Under the pieces are notes generated by a model. It saw nothing but the letters and a program-made list of their open reading frames with translations. It was not told the origin of the DNA and made no database searches. From positions 1-57,823 of the forward strand of contig JAHBSF010000031.1 of assembly GCA_019639255.1 (NCBI GenBank): 57,823 nucleotides of DNA, given 5' to 3'. A program made the position numbers and the translations under genes. Of this stretch, positions 9,140 to 17,124 are shown piece after piece; position 1 is the stretch's first letter; each line of letters begins with the position of its first letter. Source of the DNA: Acidobacteriota bacterium. GTDB taxonomy: Bacteria; Acidobacteriota; Blastocatellia; RBC074.

Positions 9140-9157
9140 AAATCAGCCCATCGAGCC

Positions 9158-9254
9158 GAGAGATGACGAAACAAACGAAATGAAACGAAACAAACGGAAG
9201 GTTCTGTTTTTCGTCAGTTTCGTGAATTTTCGTATGTTCCGTTATCTCTCTCTT
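9158..9254. repeat. Palindromic interspersed repeat, type A
   Basis: Left arm starts GAGATGACGAAACAAACG and the right arm ends GTTCCGTTATCTCTC; the inner arms are diverged. It lies between the OmpA gene and the GTPase gene, which are co-oriented and look like one operon, so transcripts would carry the hairpin. Confidence 0.9.
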
Positions 9255-9263
9255 GTTTCGTCA

Positions 9264-11078
9264 TCATTGCCTGCCGGATTGCGAACCGGCGTCGACCGAA
9301 ATGTGGAACGTGACGCTGCGGTTCATCTCGGCGCCCTCGGTTTCATTCGTTTGCGGATCGGCGCGCACGGGCTGCCGGCTGCCCACGCCGATGGCGGTAA
9401 GGCGCGAGGCGTCGATGCCCGATGCAATAAACAGCGCGCGCACCATTTCGGCGCGCTCGCGGCTCAGTCGGTCGTTGAACTCTACGGCGCCGGTATCGTC
9501 CGTATGCCCCGTGACCTCCATGCGCACGGCGACGCGGTTTCGGTCTGCGAGGTCGAACAATCGTTTTACGTCATCGAGCAGTTGGCGCCTTTTTTCATCC
9601 TGTCCGGGGGCAAAGCGCGCAGTACCGACTATGAAGCGCGGAACCTCGGCTTCCATCTTCGCCTTGATGTTCAGGATTTCCTCGTCGATCAGCCCCTGTT
9701 CGCGAAAACTGTTTACGCCGGGTGCGATGCCTGCAATGCGGCGCGCCTGTTCAATCCACGCCTGCGGCGCCGAACCGGAGGCCGTAAGTGCGCCGTCCGA
9801 AAGAGAGAGTTTTACGGAATCCGGCGGTCTGAGGATTTCGCGAACCCGTTTGCCTACAATTTCGGCGTCGAGCGCCTGGTAGGGCTGCCATCTGCCGGTT
9901 ACGTCGTCGGGCGCAAGCGCGCTTGTGCGGGCGAGTATCGCTTCCGGGGATTCGGCGAGAGGATCGCGCAGTCCGGCTACGTAGTACCGGCCGTCGCGCG
10001 CGCCCGTCTCGGTGATGACGATGCCGGGTTCGGCTTCGAGCCGGCCGAGATACTCGCGCCACCTGCGGTTGTCGCGTATGGTCAGAAATGCCCATACGGC
10101 GAGCGCGATGATAATGACGGCTACGGGAACGAGCAGGTACGGGGATACGCGAAAGCCCTGGGAATCGGCCTCGCGCTGCGATTCCTGCAGGCAGGCTTCG
10201 AGCAGCGGGCGCGTGGGGCCGAAGGGCGCGGGGTCGCCCTCGAACTCGTCGATTTCGGCGGAGTAATCGCGCTGTATGGTTTCTATGGTCGGGGCCATGA
10301 CGCCGGTATAGAACTCTTCGGGCGGCGCGCCGCGCAGCACGCAGGCGAGCACTACCTGCGGCCCCTGCGCGAACCAGAATTCAAGCTCGCCCACGCGCAT
10401 GACGCTTTTTGAAGCATCGGCTTCGTTTTTATAAAGGTCGTGCGCAAGATCCTGAATGCCGGTTTTGAACGCGGTGAGCATCCCGGATTCTATTTCGGCG
10501 TCGGATTCCGAAACTTCGCCGCGCGCGGCGTGTTCGAGCAGCAGCCCCGTTTCGCGATGGATCAGGTATACGTGTTCTACGCGGTAGAGCAGCGTATGAT
10601 AAAGGACGATTTCGGCGAAGCTCTTTTTGGTCTGCCACGCCTCGATGCGCCATTTCAGGCCCTGCCAGGACAGTCCGTGCTGGAGCTTTTTGTCGAGCTG
10701 CTGCACGAGCTGGCTGAACTGATGCCATACGGCCTGTCGTATGGCCGGTCCCATGACGGGGAAGATCGCATCGGCTACGGATTGAGGATCGCGTTTTACG
10801 GCGACCTTGAGCGCGGAGGCTACGGTGGGCATCAGCGCGTCGGCGAGTTGTTGATCGGAGGATGAAGTCTCGTCGTTGCGCAGCCTGATTGCCGTGGGCA
10901 GCACGCGTCCGAGTTCGTGCGGATTGATGCGTTCGAGATGCGGGCGCAGGCGGGCGGCCTGCGCGCGTTCGGTGCCGAGCAGGAGTTGCCGCAACTCGGC
11001 TATGACCTCCTGTTCGCGCTGCGATTCGGGCGGCGCCGGATTCTGCTTCGGCTGCGGAATCAGGGACTGCGTGCTCAT
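9264..11078 (-). CDS. OmpA C-terminal domain protein with long cytoplasmic N-terminus
   Basis: A protein of about 604 residues from ATG 11078; a TTG 21 bases upstream is less likely. The N-terminal 300 residues are soluble, alpha/beta, and have no signal peptide. A single membrane helix (PYLLVPVAVIIIALAVWAF, about 309-332) follows, then a periplasmic region with a BON-like stretch and an OmpA/MotB peptidoglycan-binding domain (VTGHTDDTG, RLSRERAEMVRALF, MNRSVTF). It would link the cytoplasmic GTPase machinery to the cell wall. It lies between the coiled-coil gene and the Rab-like GTPase gene on the same strand. The N-terminal half was not recognised. Confidence 0.85.
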   Translation of the reverse strand: MSTQSLIPQPKQNPAPPESQREQEVIAELRQLLLGTERAQAARLRPHLERINPHELGRVLPTAIRLRNDETSSSDQQLADALMPTVASALKVAVKRDPQSVADAIFPVMGPAIRQAVWHQFSQLVQQLDKKLQHGLSWQGLKWRIEAWQTKKSFAEIVLYHTLLYRVEHVYLIHRETGLLLEHAARGEVSESDAEIESGMLTAFKTGIQDLAHDLYKNEADASKSVMRVGELEFWFAQGPQVVLACVLRGAPPEEFYTGVMAPTIETIQRDYSAEIDEFEGDPAPFGPTRPLLEACLQESQREADSQGFRVSPYLLVPVAVIIIALAVWAFLTIRDNRRWREYLGRLEAEPGIVITETGARDGRYYVAGLRDPLAESPEAILARTSALAPDDVTGRWQPYQALDAEIVGKRVREILRPPDSVKLSLSDGALTASGSAPQAWIEQARRIAGIAPGVNSFREQGLIDEEILNIKAKMEAEVPRFIVGTARFAPGQDEKRRQLLDDVKRLFDLADRNRVAVRMEVTGHTDDTGAVEFNDRLSRERAEMVRALFIASGIDASRLTAIGVGSRQPVRADPQTNETEGAEMNRSVTFHISVDAGSQSGRQ

Positions 11079-11090
11079 TGTGAGAGCGAA

Positions 11091-11190
11091 GGGAGACAAC
11101 GGAACAAACGGAAATAAACGAAGCGTCCGGAAAAAGTATTCTTATTCCGTATATTTCGTTTCATTTCGTTTGTTCCGTTATTTCTCTTTC
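11091..11190. repeat. Palindromic interspersed repeat, type A
   Basis: Left arm GGAGACAACGGAACAAACGG; right arm CGTTTCATTTCGTTTGTTCC then GTTATTTCTC. It lies between the coiled-coil gene and the OmpA gene, again inside a co-oriented cluster. Confidence 0.9.
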
Positions 11191-11215
11191 GTTTCATCGT
11201 CGTGTGATGCGGGCG

Positions 11216-11803
11216 TTATCCGCGCTCCTGATCGAGGCGCTGGGCGATTTCGCTGAAGAACGATGCGAGCGCCGAGCGGTCGGTTTTCTCCGAGCGCAGA
11301 CCCTGTGCTTCGCGGGCGAGCGCTCCGGCGAGTTCGGTGTATTTCAGCCGTATCTCTTCGGAAAGCGCCTTGGACTGATCGAGGATCTGCTGGCGCAGAT
11401 CTCGGTGCGCCTGCGCGGTATGGTCGTCGAGTTGGGTGACGCGCTTTTCGAGTCCGCGCCCGGTTTCAAGCAGCTTGCGGTTAAGATCCTCGCCGAGTTC
11501 TTCGCGCTGCTCTCCGGCGACGCGCAGACGATTGTTGATTGCGTCGATTTCGGTCCTGACGTAAGTCTCAAAGGCGTCGAAGCGGCGCCGCGTGTCTTCC
11601 TGCTGCGCGGCGAGTTCCTTGAGCAGGCGGCCTTCCAGCATCGAAAGCCGCCGGTCGTAGTCGCGCGCCTGTTCACCGAACAGTATGTCGCGTATGCGGT
11701 CGATGCTGCCCGCCGTAGCTTCGTCCGCAACAACGGGCGGAGCCGGGGGCGGGGCTTCGGCGATTTTCGCTTCGGAATTCTGCGATGCTTTCTCCTTGCT
11801 CAT
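11216..11803 (-). CDS. Coiled-coil protein upstream of OmpA/GTPase genes
   Basis: A hydrophilic protein of 195 residues with a Pro/Ala-rich segment near residue 20 (APPPAPPVV) and heptad-rich helices from about residue 40 to 160, rich in E, R, L and Q. The start ATG is preceded by AAGGAG. No enzyme motif, signal peptide or membrane segment is present. It is the first gene of the minus-strand cluster coiled-coil, OmpA protein, GTPase, histidine kinase. It is probably a scaffold or effector for that cluster; that is inference from position only. Confidence 0.8.
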   Translation of the reverse strand: MSKEKASQNSEAKIAEAPPPAPPVVADEATAGSIDRIRDILFGEQARDYDRRLSMLEGRLLKELAAQQEDTRRRFDAFETYVRTEIDAINNRLRVAGEQREELGEDLNRKLLETGRGLEKRVTQLDDHTAQAHRDLRQQILDQSKALSEEIRLKYTELAGALAREAQGLRSEKTDRSALASFFSEIAQRLDQERG

Positions 11804-11936
11804 GGGGACTGCTCCTTTGTCGATCGATTGTCGATAAATCTTCGGGTGTTACCCTGCAGGAGACGAAAGCATACTTGAGATGGATGTTGCGCTGCAATGA
11901 GAATTTCGCGATGCTTCGGACGGAGGGCGCAGGAAG

Positions 11937-12923
11937 ATGAAAAAGCAGGACCGACCGCAGACCAAAACCATTCTGGGCCTGGACATCGGCGGAACGAAAT
12001 CCGCCGTCGTCGAGGGAACCGCGCGGGGCTGCATACTGCAACGCTTCGAGATGCCTACGGAGGCCGAGCGCCCGTGGAGCGAAACGCTGCCGCGCCTGCT
12101 TGCGATGTGCGCCGAAGCCGGCGACATCGCGATACGCGCCGGAAGATGCCCCGCCGCAATCAGCGTGTCCGTTGGAGGCCCGCTGAAGATAGCCGAGGGC
12201 GTGCTCATCGACCCGCCTCACCTGCCCGGCTGGCACGGCGTACGGTTGAAGGACGTAATTGCAGAAAGCTTTCCGGCGCTTCCCGTATCGGTCGAACACG
12301 ACGGAAATGCGGGCGCGCTCGCGGAATTCCGTTTCGGCGTCGGCCTTGCGCGCCCGGGGCTTCAGCATCTCGTATTTCTTACGTTCGGCACAGGACTCGG
12401 CGCCGGGTTGATAGTCAACGGAAGGATCGTTCACGGGACGACGGATACGGCGGGAGAGGTAGGGCACCTGCGCCTGTCCAGAGAGGGACCGGAGGGATTC
12501 GGCAAGGCCGGATCGTGGGAAGGGTGGGCTTCGGGCGCGGGGCTTGCGGGGCTTGCGGCGAAAAGATTTCCCGAACGCTGGAGCGCAGGAACTCCGATAC
12601 GCGAAGTCGTACAGGCAATGCTTGAGGACGATCCGGATGCGCTTGCCGTAGCCGCAGAAGTCGGCGAGTGGATGGGCAGGGGGATGGCGCTGCTTGTGGA
12701 TACGCTGAATCCGCAGGCGATCGTTCTGGGTTCGCTCGCTGTGGCGCTGGGAGACCGGATACTGGCCCCGGCGCGCCGAGTGCTGGCCGAAGAAGCGCTG
12801 CCGCAGGCGGTCGAGGCCTGCGAAATACTGCCCTCGGCATTGGGCGCGCGGCTCGGCGACGTCGCGGCGCTTATGGCTGCGCTAAATCAATCCACAGAGG
12901 ATTGGTACAAAGCGGAAAGCTGA
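11937..12923 (+). CDS. ROK family sugar kinase (glucokinase-like)
   Basis: A protein of 328 residues with the ROK fold: phosphate-binding GLDIGGTKSA near the N-terminus, catalytic EHDGNAGALAE, ATP loop TFGTGLGAGLI and GEVGH. The cysteine-rich zinc motif usual after GEVGH (CxCGxxGCxE) is absent; the equivalent stretch is GFGKAGSWEGWASG, so this is a cysteine-less ROK protein. It would phosphorylate a hexose with ATP in the cytoplasm. GGAGG lies about 10 bases upstream of the ATG. The last ten residues ([10 protein letters not shown]) are encoded by DNA that recurs beside the palindrome at 43035, so the C-terminus is repeat-derived. Confidence 0.85.
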   Translation: MKKQDRPQTKTILGLDIGGTKSAVVEGTARGCILQRFEMPTEAERPWSETLPRLLAMCAEAGDIAIRAGRCPAAISVSVGGPLKIAEGVLIDPPHLPGWHGVRLKDVIAESFPALPVSVEHDGNAGALAEFRFGVGLARPGLQHLVFLTFGTGLGAGLIVNGRIVHGTTDTAGEVGHLRLSREGPEGFGKAGSWEGWASGAGLAGLAAKRFPERWSAGTPIREVVQAMLEDDPDALAVAAEVGEWMGRGMALLVDTLNPQAIVLGSLAVALGDRILAPARRVLAEEALPQAVEACEILPSALGARLGDVAALMAALNQSTEDWYKAES

Positions 12924-13205
12924 AGAGAGATGACGGAACAAACTAAATGAAACGAAAATTACGGAAAAGTTGAACTCGACTTTGTCCATTTTTACAAATC
13001 CCATGCGGCTGTATCCGTAAGCACTTTGTTTTCAACAACGCTACTTTTCAAACGTCGGGGGTTCAGCCTGATGTTCAAAAAACCTGACATTGAAAACAAA
13101 GAGGTTACAGAATCAATACCTTCCATGGGCAAAAAATGGACAAAGTCGAGTTGAATATTTCCGTCTGTTTCGTCTTATTTCGTTTGTTCCGTCATCTCTC
13201 TTTTG
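12924..13205. repeat. Type A palindrome split by a 176-bp insertion
   Basis: Left half GAGAGATGACGGAACAAAC up to ACGGAAAAGTTGAA, and right half TTGAATATTTCCG up to GTCATCTCTC. The two halves are separated by an insertion at 12975-13150. Removing the insertion and one TTGAA restores a normal copy. The hydrolase gene on the minus strand ends inside the right half. Confidence 0.92.
12975..13150. mobile_element. MITE-like insertion with 19-bp terminal inverted repeats
   Basis: A 176-bp non-coding element. The left end CTCGACTTTGTCCATTTTT (12975-12993) is exactly inverted at the right end (up to 13150). It is flanked by a 5-bp direct duplication, TTGAA, at 12970-12974 and 13151-13155. No transposase is present, so it would need to be mobilised in trans. 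The empty site is visible in uninterrupted palindromes such as those at 45303 and 48236. Confidence 0.92.
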
Positions 13206-14812
13206 ACCGACTCTGCAATCCATTTCTGAATGGTTTCCAGCACTTCGGGGCTGATCTCATTTTTCTTTTCCGCCGCGACGCCGGGGTCAAGCGAAGCCGG
13301 CGTGAAGATGTGCGAGAGGTTCGGGAAGATGCGCAGTGTAACCTGCTTGTTGCCCGCATCGGCCAACGCTTGTGCAGCGGCTACGGCGTGATGAGCCAAT
13401 ACCAGGGCGTCGCGCTCGCCCTGCAGAATCAGCACGGGGCAGCGAATTTGTTTGAAGGTCTCCGCACGATCGAGCGCCAGGTGCTGGCGCAGGTATTCGC
13501 GCAGATCGGTCGGCGAGGCGTCGGGCCGTCCGGCCTTGGCCTCGGCGATCCGGGCAATCAGCCAGCGCACGATTTGCGGAAACTTCTCCCGATCCTGCGG
13601 ATTGATTGGGCGTTCGAGAGCCTGCTGGTAAATGGTCTGTTCGAGCAGCAGTTGTTCGAAATTGGCGAGTATCGCCCCGGCCAGCAGCGTTATAGCCGCA
13701 ATCTTCGGGTCTTCGGCTGCGATGATGGTCGCCGTCGTGCCGCCCTCGCTGTGACCTACGAGCACGATGCGGTCGGGATCGATCTCGCTGCGGCTGCGCA
13801 GGTATTGAACCGCCGCCTTGCTGTCATTGATCAGATCGCGGTAGGTGGTCGGTGTTTTCGGCATAGCGCTTCTCCCGGCGCCGCGATCGTCGTGGCGCAG
13901 CACCGCTACGCCGGCGGCGGAGAGTTTTTCGGCGATCAGTTTGTAGAAGCTGAGAGCGCCGGGATTGCCGTCCCGATCCTGCGATCCCGAACCGCTGATG
14001 ATAAGCGCGGCCGGGAAACGTTTGCCGCCTCCCTTTGGAATCGTCAGCGTGCCCGCCAGCGAAACATCCCCGTTTTGAAATGCGACCTCTTCGCCCGGGG
14101 AGTTTTCCGCCGTCGCGGGTCTCAGGATTGCGTCAGCGAGTAGTTCTGCGCCTTGATGAACAACCTTGACGCCTTGCGCTTCGATCACGATCAGCAGCGG
14201 CTTGCGTGAGTGGTCGGTCCATACGTCGATCACCACCGCACCGGCCACGAGGCGGTAACGTTCTGTTGCGGCCGGTTTCCCTTCGACCTCAAAAGCCGGC
14301 GTAGCGGTGCGCTCAACCTTTACATCGAAATCCGTAGCCTGACTCGGCAGGAAACCGCTGAAGTTCTGCGCACCGCCTTTTTCCGCGTCATACTGATTGA
14401 ACAGAAAAATAAAGTGATGCCAGACTGCATTCTCCAGAATCACGGTTGCCTTCGTCGAAGATTGGCGTTCGCTCTGCCCCGCAATTTGCAGTTTGACGCC
14501 CGAGCCGTCGAACGCCGCCGAAATCAGCGTTGAGTCCCCGGATTGCGCCAGAAAGCTGACGGGCCGGTTCTTCGCCGCGACGGTTGTAGTTTTTTGCTTG
14601 CGGCCGCTGATGGTGATTTCCGCTTCGGCGCGAAGTCCCCCTTCCGGCTCCGAAACCAGCGTATAGGTTTCCGTGCTGATCGCATTGCTTCCGACATACA
14701 TCGTATAAGCACCGGATGTTTGCTGCGCGTGCGCCGACGTTGTAGTGAGTGACATAAGGCCTGCCGTCAAAAGGATCGTTGCATAAAGTATGTTTTGCTG
14801 CTCGAAGCTCAT
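13175..14812 (-). CDS. Secreted alpha/beta hydrolase (acyl-peptidase/BAAT-like)
   Basis: A protein of 545 residues with a Sec signal peptide (ILLTAGLMSLTTTSAHAQ) and a beta-rich N-terminal domain of about 220 residues. A serine hydrolase domain follows with elbow GHSEGG, acid LQGERDAL and histidine NLSHIF, so the triad is complete. The start overlaps the stop of the membrane-protein gene upstream (ATGA), the last gene of an ECF sigma operon. The last seven residues (EMTEQTK) and the stop codon are encoded by the palindrome's right half. The substrate is unknown. Confidence 0.85.
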   Translation of the reverse strand: MSFEQQNILYATILLTAGLMSLTTTSAHAQQTSGAYTMYVGSNAISTETYTLVSEPEGGLRAEAEITISGRKQKTTTVAAKNRPVSFLAQSGDSTLISAAFDGSGVKLQIAGQSERQSSTKATVILENAVWHHFIFLFNQYDAEKGGAQNFSGFLPSQATDFDVKVERTATPAFEVEGKPAATERYRLVAGAVVIDVWTDHSRKPLLIVIEAQGVKVVHQGAELLADAILRPATAENSPGEEVAFQNGDVSLAGTLTIPKGGGKRFPAALIISGSGSQDRDGNPGALSFYKLIAEKLSAAGVAVLRHDDRGAGRSAMPKTPTTYRDLINDSKAAVQYLRSRSEIDPDRIVLVGHSEGGTTATIIAAEDPKIAAITLLAGAILANFEQLLLEQTIYQQALERPINPQDREKFPQIVRWLIARIAEAKAGRPDASPTDLREYLRQHLALDRAETFKQIRCPVLILQGERDALVLAHHAVAAAQALADAGNKQVTLRIFPNLSHIFTPASLDPGVAAEKKNEISPEVLETIQKWIAESVKREMTEQTK

Positions 14813-15129
14813 TTGCCCTCCTGCAAGGTTATAAGCAGTTGCAATAATGTGCGAATCTTGTCGAGGTTGAGCAGAATCAGCGTGGGCATCAACACTACGT
14901 GGAGGATTCCCAGAGCTATTGCGACCTTTCCCCAGCGGCGCCGGTCGGCGAGCGGCGGCGCGGGTTCAGACCTCAGCGCCAGCCAGGCGAAGATGATCGC
15001 CAGAATGGATTTCTCCATACCGAGCAGGCTTACAAAGCTGCCGATTGCCAGCACCAGTGCGACCGTTGCGAAAGCGTATTTCTGCCCGAGCACGATCGCG
15101 GCATTGTTGTTTTGGTTCAGTTCTTTCAT
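14809..15129 (-). CDS. Small two-helix membrane protein of the sigma operon
   Basis: A protein of 106 residues from ATG 15129, with hydrophobic stretches at about residues 17-45 and 65-90 and no known domain motif. Its start overlaps the stop of the anti-sigma factor (TGATG), and its stop overlaps the start of the hydrolase (ATGA), so all are probably translationally coupled. The function is unknown. Its place between an anti-sigma factor and a secreted hydrolase suggests a role in envelope sensing. Confidence 0.75.
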   Translation of the reverse strand: MKELNQNNNAAIVLGQKYAFATVALVLAIGSFVSLLGMEKSILAIIFAWLALRSEPAPPLADRRRWGKVAIALGILHVVLMPTLILLNLDKIRTLLQLLITLQEGK

Positions 15130-15578
15130 CAATGACCTCGCAATGAAGTTTGGAATTGGATTCCGGAATTGACCTTGAACGGATTTTCCCGGAGCAATGC
15201 GAAAACGGCGACGGCGACCAGGATGGGCGCGAGCTTGAACCACAAGCCGGGTTCCCAGTCTGTGGCGGCGACGCCGATCCTGTAACCGGCGAGCAGCAGT
15301 CCCAGCAGCAGGAACCAGGGCCAATGATCCGATGTCCTTTGTGCTTCGCTCCTCCGCCTCAGCGTTTTTGCGACGCCGTCCCAGACGTTTTCGGTTTGCT
15401 CGCTGCGGCGTTGTGCATTGAGCAGTTCGATAACGGATTTCAACTGCCCTACTTCGCTGCGGCAGTGGGCGCACTGGGCCAGATGAATCTCGATTTCGGG
15501 CGCCGGGATCGGGGGCGTTTCGCCGTCCGCAACCGCCATTGCCGCAAGACAAATACTTTCGCAACTCACCTGATTCAT
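15129..15578 (-). CDS. Zinc-finger anti-sigma factor
   Basis: A protein of about 149 residues from ATG 15578 (GGAAAG upstream); a TTG 18 bases earlier is an alternative. The motif HLAQCAHC (HxxxCxxC) near residue 30 is the zinc-binding anti-sigma domain. Two hydrophobic segments follow (WFLLLGLLLAGYRIGVA, LAPILVAVAVFALL). It follows the ECF sigma gene by about 20 bases, the usual order. It would hold the sigma factor at the membrane until a signal releases it. Confidence 0.85.
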   Translation of the reverse strand: MNQVSCESICLAAMAVADGETPPIPAPEIEIHLAQCAHCRSEVGQLKSVIELLNAQRRSEQTENVWDGVAKTLRRRSEAQRTSDHWPWFLLLGLLLAGYRIGVAATDWEPGLWFKLAPILVAVAVFALLRENPFKVNSGIQFQTSLRGH

Positions 15579-15600
15579 ACTTTTCTTTCCGTTCAACCCG

Positions 15601-16125
15601 TCAGCCGGCGAGAGCGAGCCGCTCCCGCAAACGTTGCCGGGCGTGATAAAGCCGGCTCATAACGGTTCCTTCGGCGATTCCCAGCATCTCGGCCAACTCG
15701 CGATAACTAAGGCCATCCAGATGCTTCAGGGTGATCAACTCCCTGTCCTCGGGCGACAAGGCGAGCAGCGACTGCTCCAGCAACAGCGCCTCTTCGCGCG
15801 ACAAACTGCTTGCAGGCGCCAGAATCTCCGCCTGAATTTCCTCCAGGCTGCTCACCTCAATCCTCTTTCGGCCGGCCAGCAGCTTGAAGCAGCGGTTTCG
15901 GAGAATCGCATAGAGCCAGGGATAAAAAGGGCGCTGCGAATCAAACCCGCCGAGCGCCTGAAATGCATCGAGGAAGGCTTCCTGCACGGCGTCCATTGCG
16001 TCTTCGCGGTTGCCGACGATAGACCGTGCGTGGCCGATTGCCCGCGCCTGGTATTTCTCGACCAGGTAGCGAAAAGCCTCCCAATCACCCGCACTGCATT
16101 TTCGTACCGCCAGCAAATCATCCAT
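15601..16125 (-). CDS. RNA polymerase ECF sigma factor
   Basis: A protein of 174 residues with region 2 (DAMDAVQEAFLDAFQAL, YPWLYAILRNRCF) and region 4 (LSPEDRELITLKHLDGLSY, GTVMSRLYHARQRL). It is the first gene of a four-gene minus-strand operon: sigma, anti-sigma, small membrane protein, secreted hydrolase. ECF operons usually drive their own promoter, but no promoter was assigned here. Confidence 0.93.
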   Translation of the reverse strand: MDDLLAVRKCSAGDWEAFRYLVEKYQARAIGHARSIVGNREDAMDAVQEAFLDAFQALGGFDSQRPFYPWLYAILRNRCFKLLAGRKRIEVSSLEEIQAEILAPASSLSREEALLLEQSLLALSPEDRELITLKHLDGLSYRELAEMLGIAEGTVMSRLYHARQRLRERLALAG

Positions 16126-16266
16126 CGTTGCCTCTCACCTGTATATATCCCGAGGGCTGAGAGAATCTTCAATGGCCATTAAAAAAAAGTTCGGTGCTCC
16201 GCATCTGATTCCTGGCGGATCGTTGTGAGGGGCCGCAAAATATGGTGGTGTATATGTCAGGCCGTC

Positions 16267-16656
16267 TTATCGCACAAACGGAACGAGATGTGCTTCGATC
16301 CAATTGATTAATTCGGCTCGCGATGTTTGGCCGCCGGCAACTGCCAGAATAACGCTTTCTTGTTCTTCAACTGCTCCGCTTATCTCTCTTGCGTTGATGA
16401 CAAGAAATACTTCCATTGCTGCGTGGCCGATCCGCTTATTCCCATCAAGGAAAGGATGATTTTGAATGAGCGCGTGAGCAAGCGCTCCTGCTTTTGCCGC
16501 AATGGTCGGATACAGATCCACCCCATCAAATGTCATCGTGGGCTGGGCCACGGCAGATTCAAGCGCTCTCTGATCACGAAGTCCACCACTGCCGCCTGAT
16601 TGGCTGATGATCAGACGATGCAATTCAATCACCTGCTCGATCGATAAGTATCGCAT
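16267..16656 (-). CDS. doc: Doc-type Fic toxin
   Basis: A 129-residue protein of the Doc family of type II toxins, which phosphorylate EF-Tu in the studied cases. The Fic signature [11 protein letters not shown] is intact. Its ATG overlaps the stop codon of the upstream antitoxin (TGATG), giving antitoxin-first, coupled translation. It lies between the sigma operon and a cassette array, with no attC of its own. Confidence 0.88.
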   Translation of the reverse strand: MRYLSIEQVIELHRLIISQSGGSGGLRDQRALESAVAQPTMTFDGVDLYPTIAAKAGALAHALIQNHPFLDGNKRIGHAAMEVFLVINAREISGAVEEQESVILAVAGGQTSRAELINWIEAHLVPFVR

Positions 16657-16853
16657 CAGGCGAGTCGTTGATAGAGTTCGGCATTCTTTTTAAGGACGTA
16701 GTTCGCAGCGGACAGATAATCCTCATCGAGTCGCGCCAGTTTTTCTTCAACGCTCGTTTGAAGTAAATATTCAACACTCACGCCGAACCGCCGGGCCGCT
16801 TCCAGCAGTTTGGCCGCTATTTCTTCCGGCAATTGGATTTCTATCGTTTGCAT
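16656..16853 (-). CDS. Antitoxin partner of Doc
   Basis: A protein of 65 residues from ATG 16853, beginning [17 protein letters not shown], which suggests a ribbon-helix-helix-like DNA-binding N-terminus. The acidic, helical C-terminal half ([20 protein letters not shown]) resembles toxin-neutralising tails. The stop overlaps the toxin start. Identification rests on size and on coupling to doc; the exact antitoxin family was not settled. Longer starts are possible but lack a ribosome site. Confidence 0.75.
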   Translation of the reverse strand: MQTIEIQLPEEIAAKLLEAARRFGVSVEYLLQTSVEEKLARLDEDYLSAANYVLKKNAELYQRLA

Positions 16854-17027
16854 AGGCTTCAATTTACTCCTTTGTTGATGGCGGATCAATCGGTGATTCG
16901 TGGCGGGACGTGCGTCAAAGTTTTGCGTAATCGGCAACCCGTCTGTTTTCAGCAGGTCATTGAAAGCCTATCCTTTCGCCGGCAATTCTCGGATTAAATC
17001 ACTCCACACGACTTCGGGACATAAAAC

Positions 17028-17124
17028 AGAGATAACGGAACAAACGAAATGAGACGGAAACTACGGAAGTATTCAACTATTCCGTGACTTTCGTTTCATT
17101 TCGTTTGTTCCGTTATCTCTCTTG
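17028..17124. repeat. Type A palindrome at the left border of the cassette array
   Basis: Left arm CAGAGATAACGGAACAAACG; right arm CGTTTGTTCCGTTATCTCTC; loop near TATTCAACTATTCC. The flank AAATCACTCCACACGAC (from about 16997) matches, inverted, the flank right of the copies at 32823 and 43170. The nitrilase-like gene reads into this copy and stops inside it. Confidence 0.93.
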
